DNA from: Pteria penguin
Lineage: Eukaryota; Mollusca; Bivalvia; Pterioida; Pteriidae
Reading direction: 5' to 3'
Length of the DNA: 64,000 nt
Assembly (NCBI GenBank): GCA_035048485.1
Contig: CM068592.1
Location: 34,348,501-34,412,500 of the forward strand
Made by a program: the position numbers and the translations under genes. This document shows, in pieces, positions 51,518 through 62,313 of the stretch (positions within the stretch are counted from its first letter, which is position 1; each line of letters starts with the position of its first letter). The notes below the pieces were generated by a model. It saw nothing but the letters and a program-made list of their open reading frames with translations. It made no database searches and had not been told where the DNA came from.

Positions 51518-54457
51518 TGTAACTTACTTCATTACTATTTGGGTACAGGGTTTTCATTATATTTGCACAAAATTACGTTATCAATTTAGAGTTGTGCCCC
51601 CTCTTTGGTCTTAACATGCTTTATCTACCGAAGTAATGAGTTTATTTCATGTTATGAGACTTGCTTTGTTTTTAAGATACGGAAATTGAATGCATGTTCT
51701 CGCACATATTACAGTAAGACGAAACAAAGCCTCCGACGCTGTTTCCACGTAATTTTGTTTATTCTCGGAAATGAAAATACTTAGTGATACATGATGCAGA
51801 GTTAGTAAGTGTCTAACACAATAGATGTTGGCACCTATTTATATTTGTTGCCCTAGTAACGTAATCTACAAAAGAAATAGGAGACATTGAAGTTTTATTT
51901 TTATCGCAAGTATGAATAATTCACCCACATGTATGTATATATAAAAATCAAACAGTAAACCATGAACCATTATAGATTAACATGTTTAAATGCATGTATA
52001 ATGCAGATAGATTGGGTTCAAAAAGCTTACAATGGCTTAGTGTGGGGAGAGGATTTGTTGATAAACTGTTAACAAATGCTATTTATTATATTACCACATA
52101 TATTGAGATGTTATATGGATTCTGCATCAGGTGGACACTTGATGATAAGCCTGTCTTTCCGTCCGTGGTCTGTGTGTCCGTTCATCCCTCGTTGTGTCCG
52201 GGCTCGCGGCTGTATTTTCTGCATTGGATCTTAATCAAACTTCATTTAAATGTTCCCCATAACAAAGATGTTTATCATAACCATCACCCAAGTGCTTTAG
52301 TCCTCTTTCAAAGTTAGTTTTTAATTTATTTTAAAGTATTTTAACGGGTGTTTTCATTCAACCGTTTTTATTCTAATTTTCACTTTGAAGCGCTGTGATG
52401 AAAATATTTCTTAAAATACGATTTGTCGACACATAGATAATGAGAGGTTGGTGAAAATGTGTAACATATTGATAATCAATAATATCGACGCAAGATTATA
52501 TAAGTTTGAATGTGAAATCTTTATTAATTTCTGGGCAGCCAAATTGACCGAATCCACTTATGGGACATGGCCAAACCGGGAACGACCAGAGGTCGGGTTG
52601 GTCTGTTTGTAATTATGAGCTGAGTTTACGCGTTACACTAAGTTTCAGATGTCTTTCTCTTTCTGCATGTCCATCTCAAGGTCACTATGAATTTTTTTTC
52701 TGTCTGTCTGTTTGTCATAAAACATTAACATGGACCATAGTTTTTAAGATGGTTATAATAGGACTTTGATATTCTGTATAATGTATCTTTGTAACAAACC
52801 CTTTTTATTGGTAACATTTTTGACCTAATGAGTTTACAGAACATTTTGGATATTGTTACCTCTGTGAGGTTTTTGTGTTTCACATCTTAATAATTTTTTC
52901 CGGCAATATGTCAGTCAATACTACATGCACGTGCATAGCAGAACTGCTCTCAAGCCTCATTTGAAGCATTCTTTAGGTATTATTTACTCTTCTGCGAAGA
53001 ACAGAATCTAAGAACAATAGACTTATGTAGATACTCAATCAAGCATTCTTCACTAGAGTGACAACGAGAAAACAGACGCCAGGAACTCGCAAGATGTGAT
53101 GACGAACGATGATCAGTCTACGTGCTGAAACTGCATTCAAAATTTGCAATCACTGCAGACTCGCATAGGATGTGCAGTGCAGTCTTTCTCTGTCTTTAGA
53201 ACATGTTTATTGCAGATGCATAGATGCCTAGCATTTAAAATGTGACAGATTTTAAGCATCTGCATGCAAGTCCAATTGACTAACGCGACTCGATATTTCG
53301 TATATTTCATGTAATGTTAAGAAATTAAGCCATAAGCTTTGGATGATTTATGTGCTTTATCTAAAGAAACTCGTTAAAGCTTTGTTTAAGCAAAGCTTGA
53401 ATCAATTATAGTGATTTACTTTTGGATTTTTTTTGGTGATGTATGTTGTTGATACCACGATAGAATTTCTTCCGCAATCATGCTACCTATACATAGAATT
53501 GACTCAAATGTCACTCCAGAATTTTAGAAAGAGAACGGGCGGCCATAAGGATCTCTCTCTCAAATCCACCTCTGAAATTTAATGTAAATTTAATATAAAC
53601 TCCATGTAAATTCAATAGCATAAAAAGTGCAGAGATATTCACCATTTGAAATATCTAGAGCATGCTCGGCGAGATCGATAGTTCAATTCACTGTAATCGA
53701 TTGCTACTTCATATCATGTTATTGTCTAAATGCCATGCTCAAAATACAGTAGTAGAAGATGAATTAATAAGGTTGAACACACCTTCTTCAAAGTCAATGT
53801 TTTCTTATGATATCGACCTAGCATTATCGATGGGAGTATATATATATATTACACCTGAGGAATATAGGTAACGGACGAGCGGTGCCTATTTGATGTTTCA
53901 TAAGGCGAGTAGAGTTACCTAAAGCTCATGTATAATGATGCCAGGTAAGTATTGGCGATAAAATCTTGCACTTTCTCCGAAGCTGTTGGATCATTTAAAC
54001 ATATTGTTGGGACGAGATGCAATTTTGATTGCCTATTAGAACTGTAGTGTTCGCCGAAAGCTTGGCGCATATATATATGGGAACTGCACGTATTGGAGGA
54101 AAGTTGTGTCAGCCGGGCGATGTGATTACATTTATTGGAAATTGCAGGAATATTGTCTATTTGTGAAAAATCTGAATCGATGAGTCGATACGAAGAGAAA
54201 AGTGTATACACGTATTCTTCTACTAGAGGAAATAAATCTGCTCAGGAAGTAATTAATGTATGTTTCGTGTACATTAAACTGCCAAAGTAGTGGATTCAGG
54301 TTTAGTGGAAATTTGAGTAATTTCTTGTTTTATGTGCTCTCCTGTTTTCTTCTCAATGTTCTCGTTTCAACAATTTCAATGTCGAAGTGACATGATTTAA
54401 TGAAAATAATGGATTCTGATAAGTGTTTACAGACAGAACATTTATTAAGTGTAAAAA
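51518..54457. other. Gene-free stretch upstream of the second candidate exon
   Basis: No supported gene. The frames at 53662-53871 (plus) and 53915-54211 (minus) lack any motif I know. Some pieces near 52130-52320 and 52590-52740 have GTCCGT-rich text typical of decayed repeats. Confidence 0.4.
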
Positions 54458-54704
54458 ATGCCAAAAACGAGTGAACGACGAATCCGGGAACCTGGCTTTA
54501 TAGTTGCAACAATGAATGCATGTAAACCACAGAAACAAAAGAAAAAGCGGTCGAGTTTCTTTGGCGGGAAGAAAACGAAAAATGAGAAAACTCAAACCCA
54601 TCATAATTATACATATGACGTCATCAGATCATCGAGCGCTTCGCCGAAATATCGAACGAAGTTCGTGTCTGCTACGGCCGAAAATACCCCCGTCTCTTCA
54701 CCAG
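54458..54704 (+). CDS. Candidate first coding exon B of the same unidentified gene
   Basis: Starts at ATG 54458 (AAAAAATGCC) and ends at donor CCAG/GTAAGC after one base of a codon, giving 82 residues plus a phase-1 split codon. The peptide begins MPKTSERRIREPGFIVATMN, continues with a strongly basic run (KPQKQKKKRSSFFGGKKTKN) and a Ser/Thr-rich part ending in NTPVSSPG. No signal peptide or known domain. The basic/serine-rich make-up is common for alternative N-termini of cytoplasmic or cytoskeletal signalling proteins, but no identity is claimed. Same strand and same end phase as exon A at 45908-46076, 8.4 kb away. Confidence 0.5.
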
Positions 54705-55204
54705 GTAAGCACAGAGGGATGTTTGTGGGAATGGAATTTAAACAAGGTTGTTGGTTTGTATATTTCATGTATATGAAAGATGAAACAGGTACTTATTTCA
54801 TAGGCAAACTCACTTAGGGTCAAGGGATTCAAGGATAAACACCTCCACTTTAATTTGTAAAATTTTTCTATCAAAGGGTAAAATCCTCCTTCCATTGACA
54901 AATGTAAACACCATAGAGTGGAACCCCCTTTGTTAATATTTTTGTCAATCATCCTAAATTAATTGACGGGTCCAACTTTGAGAGAGGGAAAAACTCAGAA
55001 GTTCAGAAATAGGAAAAGATACCTAACGAAAAACATTATTGAATTATGCACAGATAAAATGGGCTGAGAACGGGGAGAAGCTGCGCTAAATATCAGTCGT
55101 TGCATGTGTTTGAAGTTGCGTTTTTAAAAACAGTCAAATAGATCCAAGTAAATATTGTAAGGCAAAGTAAATCAGGTTAGGTTGATAAGATAAATGGGCG
55201 TTCT

Positions 55205-55878
55205 TGTATCCTAAGCGTTGTATATTTCATTTTTGCCGTTCGCTTGATATCATGGTAGCTTCTCGTGTCCCAGCGTTGTGTGTTTAGTCCTGCCTTTCGC
55301 TTGATATCTTTTATGGTTCTCGTATCCCTGCGTTGTGTGATTTAGTCCCGCCGTTCGTTTGATATTTTGGTTGGTTCTCGTGTTGGAGCGTTGTATTTTT
55401 AGTCCTGTCTTTCGCTTGATATCTTGGTTGTTTCTCGTTTCCCAGCGTTGGGTGTTTTACTCCTACCTTTCGCTTGATATCTTGGTTGTTTCTCGTGCCC
55501 CAGCATTGGGTGTTTTAGTCCTACCTTTCGCTTGATATCTTGGTTGGTTCTCGTATCCCAGCGTTGGGTGTTTTAGTCCTATCTTTCGCTTGATATCTTG
55601 GTTGGTTCTCGTATCCCAGCGTTGTGTGATTTAGTCCTGCCGTTCGTTTGATATCTTGGTTGGTTCTCGTGTCCCAGCGTTGCATTTTTAGTCCTGTCTT
55701 TCGCCTGATATCTTAGTTGTTTCTCGTATCCAGAGTGTTGTATGTTTTTGTTCTGTTCGCTTGATATTTTGGTTGTTTTTTCTTGTATCCAGGGCGTTGT
55801 ATGTTTTATGTCCCGTCGTTTGTTTGATATCTTGGTTGGTTCTTATATCCAGAGGGTTGTATGTTCTAGTCCTGCAGT
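55205..55878 (+). repeat. Minisatellite, 58-bp unit, left block
   Basis: About 11-12 copies of TTGGTTCTCGTATCCCAGCG, TTGTGTGTTTTAGTCCTGCC, GTTCGCTTGATATCTTGG (58 bp measured at 55501-55617). It lies 500 bp after exon B. The block stops at a poly-A run and resumes at 56777 after a retroelement fragment. Confidence 0.95.
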
Positions 55879-55879
55879 T

Positions 55880-56773
55880 TTACCAAAAAAAAAAAAAAAA
55901 AATTACAAATTACTACTAAACTTTTAACTCAGGGTTACAGATATCACAAGCTAAGAGAAACATTCGGCAAATTCTTCAGATCTTATTCAGAACTTCTAAA
56001 TTTGGAAATATTTCTTTTCAACAGTATGTATCCAGTGGAATTTCCCATCCTAATTTTTACGGTGGTCTCGTATATAAACTAAGGAAAGTAAAAGGATCCG
56101 ATAACGTTATTTTATTATGTAATAAAATAGTCAAACGTCATCTAAATAGACAATATGATATTGAGATCATCAAAAAGACTATAAGTCTTGTATTTGGCCC
56201 CTCTACAGCCTTATGCAGACTTTTACTTGAACGTTGCACGCTGACTAACAGGGCGGTGGGGACTATATGACGGGCCTTGTCCAAACCTCTTTCAGAGGAG
56301 ACATGGTCCTGAACCTCGTCCCCTCTAACTGTTAGTCGGGACTCCTACAGATCTAGGGTCTTAGCTCGCTTTCAAACTTGGCAGAGCACGGTTTATCATG
56401 TTGATGTCGCATATATTTTTATACCATTATGTGTTTTACAATACCTTACGTGTTTATATTTTATGACCTCTCAATATGCGATACCTGTTGACCCTTGTTC
56501 TTTACATGGAGAATTATTTATAAATTTTTAAATGTACGTCCTTTGATTGTTCTGCCGTTACGGTGAGTGGGAAGGTGGGCCCGTAAACCGGTTAACCACA
56601 CCATTTGTTTGGCTTTTGTCAAATTAAATGACCGTCCTAAGTCGGTATCGTAATTGCACTATAATCAAATATTTTTGTTATGTGTTATATGTTCTAGTAT
56701 ATTATTTATATTCATGTATTGTATAGCTCCATGGTGACTTCTGCCACATAACTGAGCCAGTAACTCCTCTTTT
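55880..56773 (+). pseudogene. Retroelement-derived fragment inserted in the 58-bp minisatellite
   Basis: After an A-run (about 55885-55902), one frame gives GYRYHKLRETFGKFFRSYSE. Another then gives FQQYVSSGISHPNFYGGLVY, KLRKVKG and, near the end, GPSTALCRLLLERCTLTNRA before a TGA at about 56270. I associate the RYHKLRKTF and HPxFYGDLVYKLR signatures with the C-terminal end of retroelement-encoded proteins in invertebrates; the class is not certain. The two frames show a frameshift near 55990. About 500 bp of noncoding tail follow, the last 282 bp of which recur at 61331. It is a dead fragment. Confidence 0.65.
56474..56755 (+). repeat. Retroelement 3' tail, copy 1
   Basis: ATATGCGATACCTGTTGACC to GCCACATAACTGA; about 97% identical by eye to 61331-61612, with roughly nine substitutions. 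Confidence 0.9.
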
Positions 56774-56776
56774 TTC

Positions 56777-57208
56777 TTTGATATATTGGTTGGTTCACAT
56801 ATCCAGAGAGTTGTGTGTTTTAACCCTGCCGTTCGCTCGATATCATGGATGGTTCTCGTATCCGGAAAGTTGTATTTTAGTCTTGTCTTTCGCTTGATAT
56901 ATTGGTCGGTTCTGGTATTCAGAGCATTCTATGTTTTAGTCCTGCCGTTCGCTTGGTATCATGGCTGGTTCTCGTATCTAGAGTGTTGTATTTTAGTCCT
57001 GTCATTCGCTTGATATATTGGTTGATTCTAGTTTCCAGAGCGTTGTGTGTTTTAGTCTTGCCGTTTGCTTGATACCTTGATTGGTTCTCGTATCCAGAGC
57101 GTTGTATGTTTTAGTCCTGTCGTTTGTTTGATATCTTGGTTGGTTCTCGTATCCGGAGCGTTGTATGTTTTAGTCCTGCCGTTCGCTTGATATATTGGCT
57201 GCTTCTTT
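56777..57208 (+). repeat. Minisatellite, 58-bp unit, right block
   Basis: About seven further copies of the unit seen at 55205-55878, starting inside the unit at TTTGATATATTGGTTGGTTC. Confidence 0.93.
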
Positions 57209-58183
57209 TGGGGGAAATTATTCATGACTGATTATAACGAGTTTTGCTGTTGGAATTTTGTAGACTCACAGCGATATGATTAGAAAAAAAAACCACGTCC
57301 AGTTTAAGTTTACTCCTTAACCCCACCCCCTTTTAAATTTCTTGTTTGTATTTAAGGTCACAGAATCTGGATGTGCGAATTTATCACTATGATTTTACAT
57401 GGAAGTATATTTTCCGCCTACATACATGTGTTCATTTCCTAACCTGTAATATTGAATAATCAAAAGTGAGCACAGAGTAGTGATGTGCTCACTTTAAATT
57501 ATTCAAATATAAAGTTTGGAAATGACACATCTATCATCGTATCGCTTCCCAATCCACTCTCTGTTAGAAAACAATTGCCGTCTTGTGAAGTTATTTATTG
57601 TAACAGTGTCAAATGATTCACCCCTAATCCGCAGCTAAATCATTAAGTTGAATAGTTCAGTAGCACGTTGACATTCCGTCAGGCCGGTGCGTCCATGCGG
57701 TAGACGACAGCTCCTTGTAACTGTCAGGACTAGGTCATATTTCTTCATCTCTTGATCGATATTGCATCGATCTACGTGAAGAACCTGATGATGATATACT
57801 AGAAAGATAAATGAGCCTCAATGGCCCAGGCACTAGGTGCTAAACGCTGCCTCTGTAACGGAGAAGGAATATTTATAGACAAGATATTGGTATTTTGTTA
57901 TGCTTTTCAGAATATGTAAAAGTGTAGATGAACAGCGAGTCAAAAGCCGAACAAAAGCTTTTTGTAGTATAGATGCGCTACAGCAAGTGTTGTACATTTA
58001 GCTTCAATATGTTCATCTTATTGATGAATAAAGTAATGATTGAAACAGATTGTTCGTTTGAAAATGTATATTTACTGGTGATAAATGAACATCAAATGAT
58101 AAAGGTTCTTTCTGTTTTGACAACGTTACACTGCTATCTATGTCATGGACATCTATAAAGGTATCGTTTGTGGCCACATACGA
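57209..58183. other. Gene-free stretch
   Basis: No supported gene; contains a short inverted pair around 57463-57500 (AAAGTGAGCAC / GTGCTCACTTT). Confidence 0.5.
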
Positions 58184-58191
58184 TGCATAAC

Positions 58192-58337
58192 CATAGGTAC
58201 ATGTAAACGTGAAATTCTAAAGAAGCCCCCCCCCCCTCTTCTTTGTTGCCCTTCACTGAAAGATTTTTCAGTGTAGGGCAACAAAGAAGAGGGGGGGGGG
58301 GGGCTTCTTTAGAATTTCACGTTTACATGTACCTATG
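58192..58337. mobile_element. Near-perfect 146-bp palindrome (fold-back element) with 8-bp target duplication
   Basis: Left arm 58192-58261 and right arm 58266-58337 pair along their length with one mismatch and a poly-C/poly-G length difference (11 versus 13), leaving a 4-nt loop. Arm text starts CATAGGTACATGTAAACGTG and includes AAATTCTAAAGAAG and CTTCTTTGTTGCCCT. TGCATAAC is repeated exactly at 58184-58191 and 58338-58345, an 8-bp duplication as left by hAT-type transposases. No coding content. Confidence 0.85.
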
Positions 58338-59197
58338 TGCATAACGGGTAATTGTGACCGTCAGTTTGTCACTGTTTTCATTTTTACCTCTAATTTGCAT
58401 GAGATCCCTGTATTCCTTGAAGCAAGTACATATTGTAGACCATTTGTTAGTTCGCGGAGAGATCCTTTCAAGTTAACCACAGGGCTGACGGTTTAGTTGG
58501 TAAATGGTAATGTTTCATGTACATATCTGACGTCGTTTATAGATATTGATGAGCTTACGTCATTGTGAGAGCCGTTGATTTTGCGAACCAGAACGTCAGT
58601 CCTTCAGTAATCTTGATAGGGTATATTTTGATACATGGTACAGTATAAGTTTGGGAGTGTTCGACTGTTTACTCATATGTTTACTTGCCGATAGAGATGG
58701 ATGGATAATTAGTTTAGCAGCGTTCGATGAAGCACTTAGAGATATTGGATTTCTTCAAACACTTTGCAATCATAAATGCGCCAAACAGAGCTGAATTTGT
58801 TTCTGTATGGTGTGCACACTGATAGTTTTATGTGTACTTTTGATTTTTTGCCTGCATTAATAATTACATTTCTGTGTAAACCGCTTCAAGATATAACATG
58901 CAATTTTACACAGATCAATAATGCGAATGTTATATTAGTATATTGGTGGGTTCCAGAGTTGGACGGGATGATACGGGGTCAATGAGTCTCTTGCCGGCCT
59001 AGACTGGAGTTACCTGCTCTTGCCTGCTATCGCTGCGTGTAGATCTAGACAGGCATTGCCAGTCTATTACCGGGCGAGGCAAAGTCTCGATTCCGAAGGA
59101 CTTAAAATGGACTCTATGAATGGAAATACGAAGTAATCACGTGACATGCTAAATTTGATTTTTTTGCTAGAGGTGGTGTCATGCGATTTATTCATCC

Positions 59198-59709
59198 GAA
59201 ACGATAATAGCTGTAAATGTTCCACATTCTAGTACTTAATGTGGAAACGATAATAGCTGTAAATGTTCCACATTCTAGTACTTAATGTGGAAACGATAAT
59301 AGCTGTAAATGTTCCATATTCTAGTACTTAATGTGGAAACGATAATAGCTGTAAATGTTCCACATTCTAGTACTTAATGTGGAAACGATAATAGCTGTAA
59401 ATGTTCCATATTCTAGTACTTAATGTGGAAACGATAATAGCTGTAAATGTTCCACATTCTAGTACTTAATGTGGAAACGATAATAGCTGTAAATGTTCCA
59501 CATTCTAGTACTTAATGTGGAAACGATAATAGCTGTAAATGTTCAACATTCTAGTACCTAATGTGGAAACGATAATAGCTGTAAATGTTCCATATTCTAG
59601 TATTTAATGTGGAAACGATAATAGCTGTAAATGTTCCATATTCTAGTACTTAATGTGGAAACGATAATAGCTGTAAATGTTCCATATTCTAGTACTTAAT
59701 GTGGAAACG
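59198..59709 (+). repeat. Tandem repeat, eleven 46-bp units, each with a hairpin
   Basis: The unit is GAAACGATAATAGCTGTAAA, TGTTCCACATTCTAGTACTT, AATGTG. Inside each, TTCCACATT and AATGTGGAA are perfect inverted repeats around CTAGTACTT. Units differ mainly at CCACATT/CCATATT, and two have other changes. The array starts at 59198 and period was measured at 59198 to 59244. Confidence 0.97.
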
Positions 59710-60145
59710 AGATGGGGGTTGTCACTGTTCGCCGAAACTCAGCGCATTCAATACGTCCGGAAAGACCGTGTTCGATCACTGTACCGTGTGCAAGTAAACG
59801 TATCGAAAATATTTCGATTGCAGAAGGTTATCCGTTTCCCTTGACAACTTGATGAACATTTAACGCATTTCAGTGGGTATAATGAACCCGAGGCAATAAA
59901 AAATTCCAAATTTATTTGAATTTGTTGCTGATCACGCTCGAAACCGGCAGCTAGAAACCTGTAAAGCGTCAAGCCAATTATAGACATGGAAACCAGTTGA
60001 CATTTCAGTAACAGACTATAAAAGACACTAAAAGCAGGATATATGACGGATCTAGCTCCTCTCCTTTCGGTTGACAAAATTTTGCCTATTGGTGTAAAAT
60101 TTTAGATTGCTATAGGGAAGCCATTTTCGCACACTCAATGAAATG

Positions 60146-60149
60146 ATAA

Positions 60150-60216
<67 letters not shown>
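60146..60216 (+). repeat. (AAT)n microsatellite
   Basis: About 70 bp of AATAATAAT with one AAA interruption. Confidence 0.97.
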
Positions 60217-60217
<1 letters not shown>

Positions 60218-60231
60218 GATTACAGTACTTC

Positions 60232-60745
60232 AAGTTCGTCCTTAAATCCTAAAAAGTCTGTTTTTTTTTTTTACATTTTGCTAAAATCCTAAAAAGTTAA
60301 AATCAATTCAATGGAGGGTATGGGAAATCCTAAAATTGTCCTAGATTTTAGACCAAAATCCTAATTTTGTGTTAATAACTGTGATCGATAAGCTCAAATT
60401 TTGTCAGAGATAGTGATATTATTAAAGGCACTATACAAATGTTATTGTAAATTCTATAATAGAATTGATATAAAACTCTTCTCAGTTTCCATTTCCAGAG
60501 CTCTCACCCCAGTTATCATATCTGTTGATGGCCTGCATTATGGGAGCAACCATGAGGGTGCTACAGTAAGTAGACAATGTTTCCTAATGCAAGACTCAAC
60601 AGATTTGAAGACTGGGATGAAAGCTGTCTGTAAGCAAATGATTATTATCTGCTTTTAGGTGAGTAAAAGATCCTAAAAAATCCTAGTTTTTTCTCAAAAT
60701 GTCCTTAAAACACCCTAAAAAAGCTTAAAATCGTCCTTAATTTTG
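60232..60745 (+). repeat. Degenerate CCTAAAA-rich segment
   Basis: Short motifs such as AAATCCTAAAAAGT, GAAATCCTAAAATTGTCCT and GTCCTTAAAACACCCTAAAA recur on both sides of an 85-codon frame (60401-60658) that has no recognisable domain and starts at a non-ATG codon. Origin unclear. Confidence 0.35.
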
Positions 60746-60890
60746 TCATAAATTTTGTGGAAAAGGTGCTTGTAGCACTGAGATTACAGCAAGCTATATC
60801 AACCACTGAGTTTAAACTGTATCAGGTTTTCTTTTGTCTTTGATTATCCTCTTTTTGGAAACCACTTATATTATTTGACACAGCAGACTG

Positions 60891-61181
60891 AAGCCGGCGT
60901 GGCCTAGTGGTAACGCGTAGGACTCCTGATCGGGAGACTGGGGTTCGAATCCCGCTCTGGTCATGCCGGTGTCATGTCTTTCGGATGAGACAGTAAAAAC
61001 CGAGGACCCATGTCGTGGTATGCATGGCACGTTAATTTAAAGATCCCTCACTTCTTCGGGTGGGTCCGTTGCAAAGTTCAAAATTTGTATGCTCCGCATC
61101 AGGCAGATGCCGTCACCATATACGTGAAATATTCGTGGTGTGACGTAAAACAATAATCAATCAATCAATCAATTAATCAAT
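60891..61181 (+). mobile_element. tRNA-derived SINE, family 1, with 12-bp target duplication
   Basis: A box in GGCGTGGCCTAGTGGTAACG, B box in GGGGTTCGAATCCCGCT, TTTCGGATGAGACAGTAAAA, GCATCAGGCAGATGCCGTCA and an (AATC)n tail. CACAGCAGACTG occurs exactly at 60879-60890 and 61182-61193. Confidence 0.95.
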
Positions 61182-61287
61182 CACAGCAGACTGTGGCATT
61201 TTGGATGCTGTCAAAGTCCAGAGGTCTAGGTCATATCGACGAAATCATAATGGCAATGAAAATAAAATATTTGAGAAATAGTTTCGT

Positions 61288-61745
61288 TTTGATTGATTGA
61301 TTGATTATTATATTTTACGTCACTACACGTATATGCGATACCTGTTGACCCTTGTTCTTTACATGGAGGATTATTTATAAATTTTTAAATGTACGTCCTT
61401 TGATTGTTCTGCTGTTACGGTGGGTGGGAAGGTGGGCCCGTAAACCGGTTAACCACACCATTTGTTTGGCTTTTGTCAAATTAAATGACCGTCGTAAGTC
61501 GGTATCGTAATTGCACTACAATCAAATATTTTTGTAATGTGATACATGTTCTAGTATATTATTTATATTCATGTATTGTATAGCTCTATGGTGACTTCTG
61601 CCACATAACTGATCTTTTACGTGCCACACCTTCCATGACACGGGACCTCGGTTTTTACTGTCTCATTCAAAAGACAGAATACCGGTGTGTCCAGGGCTGG
61701 AGTCAAACCCAGGACCTCTCGATCACGAGCCGAGCGGTTTCGCTT
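61288..61745 (-). mobile_element. Family 1 SINE on the minus strand, interrupted by a retroelement tail
   Basis: Tail part (GATTGATTGATTATTATATT, TTTTACGTCACTACACG) is at 61290-61330; the head part (GATCTTTTACGTGCCACACC, CTCGGTTTTTACTGTCTCAT, AGTCAAACCCAGGACC) is at 61611-61736. Between them lies 61331-61612, the retroelement tail. About 100 bp of the SINE centre is missing. GTTTCGTTTT (61281-61290) and GTTTCGCTTT (61737-61746) may be the old target duplication, with one change. Confidence 0.8.
61331..61612 (+). repeat. Retroelement 3' tail, copy 2, inside a SINE
   Basis: Matches 56474-56755 end to end at about 97%. Not accompanied by the coding fragment found upstream of copy 1. Confidence 0.9.
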
Positions 61746-61879
61746 TGCAGAAGTTTCATGTCTTACTCGTTCATATTTCCTGCCACTGTAAACCAATGCA
61801 TATAAATTAATGCAAAAACCCCACCGCCACCACCACCAACAATAACAACAACAACAAAATAAGAAAAAGTAAATAAAAG

Positions 61880-61975
61880 TAAATAAATAAATAAATAAAT
61901 AATAATGATAATAATAATAATAATAATAATTAATAACAATAATAATAGTAATAATAATAATAATAAAAAGGAGCG
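61880..61975 (+). repeat. (AAAT)n/(AAT)n microsatellite
   Basis: AAATAAATAAATAAATAATA followed by an AAT-rich run with ATTAATAAC interruption. The minus-strand open frame across it (YYYYY, IIII) is a by-product. Confidence 0.95.
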
Positions 61976-62180
61976 TTTGGTATTGGTAGGATACCATTTA
62001 CCGATTTCTCCTGATTATATTGTCTAGACGTCAAGGTCATTAGATGTATGGAGTTGGGTGGGTGGGGCCTCGTATGTTTGTCGGTCCGTTAATCACAAAA
62101 TAAACCTTTGAACTATCAAAGGATTCACATTTGTTGATAGGTTATTAATGTAAGCATGTTATTTTCTCTTTACTTCCGAT

Positions 62181-62313
62181 ATATTTTATGTATTATTTAT
62201 AGCAGCTATACCTGTGATTATAATATTTCATGTATTATTTATAGCAGCTATACCTGTGATTATAATATTTTATGTATTATTTATAGCAGCTATACCTGTG
62301 ATTATAATATTTT
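62181..62313 (+). repeat. Tandem repeat, three 42-bp units
   Basis: Units begin at 62181, 62223 and 62265 with ATATTT(T/C)ATGTATTATTTA and include TAGCAGCTATACCTGTGATT. Because 42 is 14 codons, two plus-strand open frames read as repeats here. Confidence 0.96.

Noticed and set aside
59198..59709. CRISPR-like regularly spaced repeats
   Set aside because: Units are contiguous 46-bp tandem copies without unique spacers, in a eukaryotic genome.
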